Of a stretch of 12,104 bases of DNA, positions 10,614-12,104 are shown piece by piece. The position numbers were made by a program, and so were the translations under genes. The stretch spans positions 1-12,104 of the forward strand of contig JAKALK010000024.1 in NCBI GenBank assembly GCA_021813155.1, read 5' to 3'. The notes below the pieces were generated by a model. The model saw only the letters and a program-made list of their open reading frames with translations. It searched no databases and was not told the DNA's origin. Within the stretch, counting starts at the first letter, position 1, and every line of letters starts with the position of its first letter. Origin of the DNA: a bacterium. GTDB lineage: Bacteria > Patescibacteriota > Minisyncoccia > UBA6257 > 2-01-FULL-56-20.

Positions 10614-11576
10614 TTAATATACAACCCTAATCTGTTTAAAATTTTTCCCTTCCAGTCCTTTAATCTCTATAGTTTCCCATTTTGGATTTACTGAAGAGAG
10701 TTGACTAGGAGAAAGAATAGTTTCTATCAATCCACTTTCCGTTTTCTTTAACGCTCCTACGCCAGCCCAGAACTTAGCGATAGATGTTTTTGTTGTTCCT
10801 ACTGCAATTGTATTATCGATTTTTTTGGTAATAGCTACAATCTTATCGGGAGTCCGATAGTAAGGACGGCGCTTTTCTACAAGTATATAAGCGTCGTGAA
10901 GTAACTGAACTTCTTCTTGCCACCTCTTGTTTTTTTCTTGCTCGGGAGTAAGTCGCACATTGAGGTTTAATGTCTCCTTCTGTTCTTCGGATAGATGAGG
11001 AATCTTACCTCCATATTTTTCTAGAAGTTTCTTTTTTTGAGACTCAACGTCGGCTAGAAAATCTTCTTCGGACTTATATTGATCACCGACTCTATGAAAA
11101 GTCATTTTAAAGTTGTTCGGTATATATTTTTTTAGAAAATCTAGGAGTTCTTGAAATACCTTTCCGTATTGCCTGGTGTCTTCTTCGGGAATGTTATCGA
11201 TGTACTGTACGATCACATCGTCAGAGTAAAAATCAAACCAAACTCCCGGCTTATAATGGTCGGCAATGGGTTTTAGCCAATGAGCGTAGTAGATCATACT
11301 AAACAACTCGGCCCAGTCTGGCTCTGGAGCTTCTTCAAATCTCCATAACTTGTAGCCGCCGAAAACTAAAGTGACCTTAATTGGTTCCTTGTTTTTGACG
11401 TTTAACTCTATTGCTGATCGGATATGATTTTGATATTCAGGATTGACACTATACTTCCTAAACTTCTTAGACATTACCGTCTTAAACAGAAACTCCTCAA
11501 GGCTTTTGTCTCGGTCGGTCGATTTTTCTCTTAAACTTTCAAGTTGGTCGATAATATATTTTTGCGTTTCGTTCAT
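10614..11576 (-). CDS. uncharacterised protein, possibly a distant isonitrile synthase (DIT1/PvcA-type) relative
   Basis: A 320-residue soluble protein with no signal peptide. After a helical start, residues about 66-145 read VTLVFGGYKLWRFEEAPEPDWAE, then YYAHWLKPIADHYKPGVWFDFYSDD, then a later Asp-rich turn and RQYGKVFQELL. This order (beta strand with F-x2-YK, P-D-x-A-E, a helix, Y-x-PG, S-D-D) recalls the isonitrile synthase pattern PFK, PD-x-AE, Y-x-PG, SDG. The family is known for making isonitriles from Tyr or Trp, but similarity here is weak and no partner oxygenase lies nearby. Residues about 175-225 are Lys/Glu-rich and may be coiled. The C-terminal third (HDAYILVEKRRPYYRTPDKIVAI and after) is probably alpha/beta. 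It lies just downstream of tRNA-Pro on the same strand. The function should be treated as unknown. Confidence 0.55.
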   Translation of the reverse strand: MNETQKYIIDQLESLREKSTDRDKSLEEFLFKTVMSKKFRKYSVNPEYQNHIRSAIELNVKNKEPIKVTLVFGGYKLWRFEEAPEPDWAELFSMIYYAHWLKPIADHYKPGVWFDFYSDDVIVQYIDNIPEEDTRQYGKVFQELLDFLKKYIPNNFKMTFHRVGDQYKSEEDFLADVESQKKKLLEKYGGKIPHLSEEQKETLNLNVRLTPEQEKNKRWQEEVQLLHDAYILVEKRRPYYRTPDKIVAITKKIDNTIAVGTTKTSIAKFWAGVGALKKTESGLIETILSPSQLSSVNPKWETIEIKGLEGKNFKQIRVVY

Positions 11577-11603
11577 TAAGAAAAATATACCAATATTAGT
11601 TTG

Positions 11604-11675
11604 TCGGGCCGCCGGGATTCGAACCCGGACTAAATCCTCCCAAAGGACTCGTGCTAGCCGTTACACTACGGCCCG
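11604..11675 (-). tRNA. tRNA-Pro (anticodon TGG)
   Basis: Acceptor CGGGCCG/CGGCCCG, D-stem GTGT/GCAC with loop AACGGCTA (GG present), anticodon stem AGTCC/GGATT, loop TTTGGGA (anticodon TGG), T-stem CCGGG/CCCGG with a canonical TTCGAAT loop, discriminator A, no encoded CCA. The mature sequence is intact although a GIY-YIG cassette sits directly against its 5' end. Confidence 0.95.
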
Positions 11676-11677
11676 TT
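11666..11677 (+). repeat. 12-bp direct repeat, tRNA-side copy
   Basis: CTACGGCCCGTT covers the first ten bases of tRNA-Pro plus two upstream bases. An exact copy in the same orientation lies at 11955-11966 on the other side of the GIY-YIG cassette. Confidence 0.85.
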
Positions 11678-11954
11678 ATAAATTTTAGCCACCAAAAAAG
11701 AATTTTAACCGGTTTCGGAGGTATTTTTTACCCATTCCAGTCTTGAGATATTTTTCTCGTGCCTTGGCGTCCTTCTCATTCAAACCAGTTTCATAATACA
11801 TGAGTTTGAATGGACCTCTATTTTTAGTCGAAAAATTCTTACCTTGATTATGCTCTAAAATTCTTTTTTGTAAATCTTCTGTATATCCAGTATACCAATT
11901 ATCATCCTTAACACTTTTTAGTAAGTAGACGTAGAACATAAAATTTTTAACGGG
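11678..11954 (-). mobile_element. one-gene GIY-YIG cassette inserted at the 5' end of tRNA-Pro (cassette 2)
   Basis: 277 bp between two exact 12-bp direct repeats of the tRNA-Pro 5' end. The ends are inverted repeats: GCCCGTTATAAATTTTA (11671-11687) against the complement of TAAAATTTTTAACGGGC (11939-11955), 16 of 17 matching. The GIY-YIG stop codon lies in one repeat and its start codon is next to the other. A tRNA-type promoter survives just outside the far repeat, in the right place for the original tRNA. All this fits insertion with a 12-bp target duplication that restored the tRNA. Confidence 0.7.
11685..11939 (-). CDS. GIY-YIG domain nuclease, 84 aa (second copy)
   Basis: A stand-alone GIY-YIG domain starting MFYVYLLKSVKDDNWYTGYT, with YTG in place of YIG, the Arg in KRILEHNQGK (25-34) and the Glu region NEKDAKAREKYLK (54-66). 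It keeps the pattern FY-x-Y-x-LKS-x-KD, EHN-x-GK, STK-x-R-x-P-x-KL and RE-x2-LK shared with the protein at 7968-8222, but the C-termini differ (KKYLRNRLKFFFGG here). The two are homologous yet clearly diverged, so they are not a recent duplication. It lies on the same strand as tRNA-Pro and directly downstream of what looks like the tRNA's original promoter, which may now drive both. Confidence 0.85.
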   Translation of the reverse strand: MFYVYLLKSVKDDNWYTGYTEDLQKRILEHNQGKNFSTKNRGPFKLMYYETGLNEKDAKAREKYLKTGMGKKYLRNRLKFFFGG

Positions 11955-11966
11955 CTACGGCCCGTT
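11955..11966 (+). repeat. 12-bp direct repeat, distal copy
   Basis: CTACGGCCCGTT, identical to 11666-11677. With the preceding AACGGG it also makes a hairpin AACGGGC-TACG-GCCCGTT (11949-11966). Confidence 0.85.
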
Positions 11967-11972
11967 GTTGAT

Positions 11973-12001
11973 ATTGTAGAGCGGGTCGTGGGATTCACCA
12001 A
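11973..12001 (-). promoter_or_regulatory. probable original promoter of tRNA-Pro, now upstream of the GIY-YIG gene
   Basis: On the - strand TTGGTG (11996-12001), 17-nt spacer, TACAAT (11973-11978). The predicted start near 11966 is 2 nt before the duplicated tRNA 5' end (base equivalent at 11964). Confidence 0.6.
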
Positions 12002-12026
12002 GATTATTGAAGGGAATCCCACGACC
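11984..12026. repeat. 13-bp perfect inverted repeat
   Basis: GGTCGTGGGATTC (11984-11996) and GAATCCCACGACC (12014-12026) around 17 nt. No T-run follows, so it is not a standard terminator. It overlaps the -35 and spacer of the tRNA-type promoter. The frame on the + strand is open through it (from 11925 to a TGA at 12066-12068) but has no usual start codon. Confidence 0.75.
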
Positions 12027-12064
12027 GGCGAACAGTTAAATAGGAAAGTCGCAATAAAAGAGCC

Positions 12065-12104
12065 GTGATTACGATTGATGCGATTGGGTCGGCGAATGAC
12101 CATT
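12065..12104 (+). CDS. possible 5' end of a gene running off the window
   Basis: From GTG at 12065 the frame reads V/M-ITIDAIGSANDH and stays open to the window edge. The GTG overlaps the TGA at 12066-12068 of an upstream open frame (GTGA), as in coupled genes, but that upstream frame has no clear start. With 13 codons no family can be named. Confidence 0.25.
   Translation, partial: MITIDAIGSANDH

Noticed and set aside
11918..12103. Open frame on the - strand at the right edge
   Set aside because: It spans the 13-bp inverted repeat, the tRNA-type promoter and the cassette end. Its apparent similarity to the + strand frame (VVGF..NPTT on both) is caused by the palindrome.

Overview
The window reads as chromosomal DNA of a small-genome bacterium, most likely a member of the Candidate Phyla Radiation (Patescibacteria, Parcubacteria-like). 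The grounds are the gene set (short, divergent Fpg, HolA, S20, MazG-like, Dcd, GlyA, FolD), AT-rich tightly packed coding with G-poor spacers, many tiny nuclease ORFs, and dispersed repeats of the form CCCTTCGGCAAGCTCAGGG placed in frame inside housekeeping genes. TGA, TAA and TAG all act as stops, so the standard bacterial code fits. The phylum call is inference.

Layout. 1-1680 (+): 3' part of a formamidopyrimidine-DNA glycosylase gene, then holA (DNA polymerase III delta). 1700-4198 (mostly -): rpsT, a hypothetical gene with a long structured leader, a DedA-like membrane protein and a MazG-like pyrophosphohydrolase with two Cys clusters; a tRNA-His lies on the + strand among them. 4305-7906 (+): dCTP deaminase-like gene, a broken GxxExxY nuclease in its own repeat-bounded cassette, then glyA, a small membrane protein and folD. 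glyA and folD form a one-carbon (serine/THF) unit. 7939-8241: a GIY-YIG nuclease between near-perfect inverted repeats. 8289-9538 (+): a half-size MFS protein and a P-loop kinase-like protein. 9654-9886: a tRNA-Val gene whose anticodon loop is split by 140 bp that contain a second, complete tRNA-Val. 10082-10447 (+): a GC-richer hypothetical gene with strong promoter and terminator. 10614-11675 (-): a protein with a weak resemblance to isonitrile synthases, and tRNA-Pro. 11678-11954: a second GIY-YIG cassette inserted at the 5' end of tRNA-Pro, with a 12-bp direct duplication that rebuilds the tRNA end. 12065 onward: possible start of another + strand gene.

The strongest theme is three compact one-gene nuclease cassettes (PD-(D/E)xK and two GIY-YIG), each bounded by its own kind of inverted repeat, with the start and/or stop codon inside or next to the repeats and no transposase. 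A second theme is repeats that enter genes without breaking them (HolA twice, GlyA, FolD). A third is odd tRNA biology: a nested tRNA pair, non-T55 T-loops in tRNA-Val and tRNA-His, and a palindrome in a D-arm. Several genes also have -10 boxes only 5-8 nt before the start codon, suggesting leaderless mRNAs.
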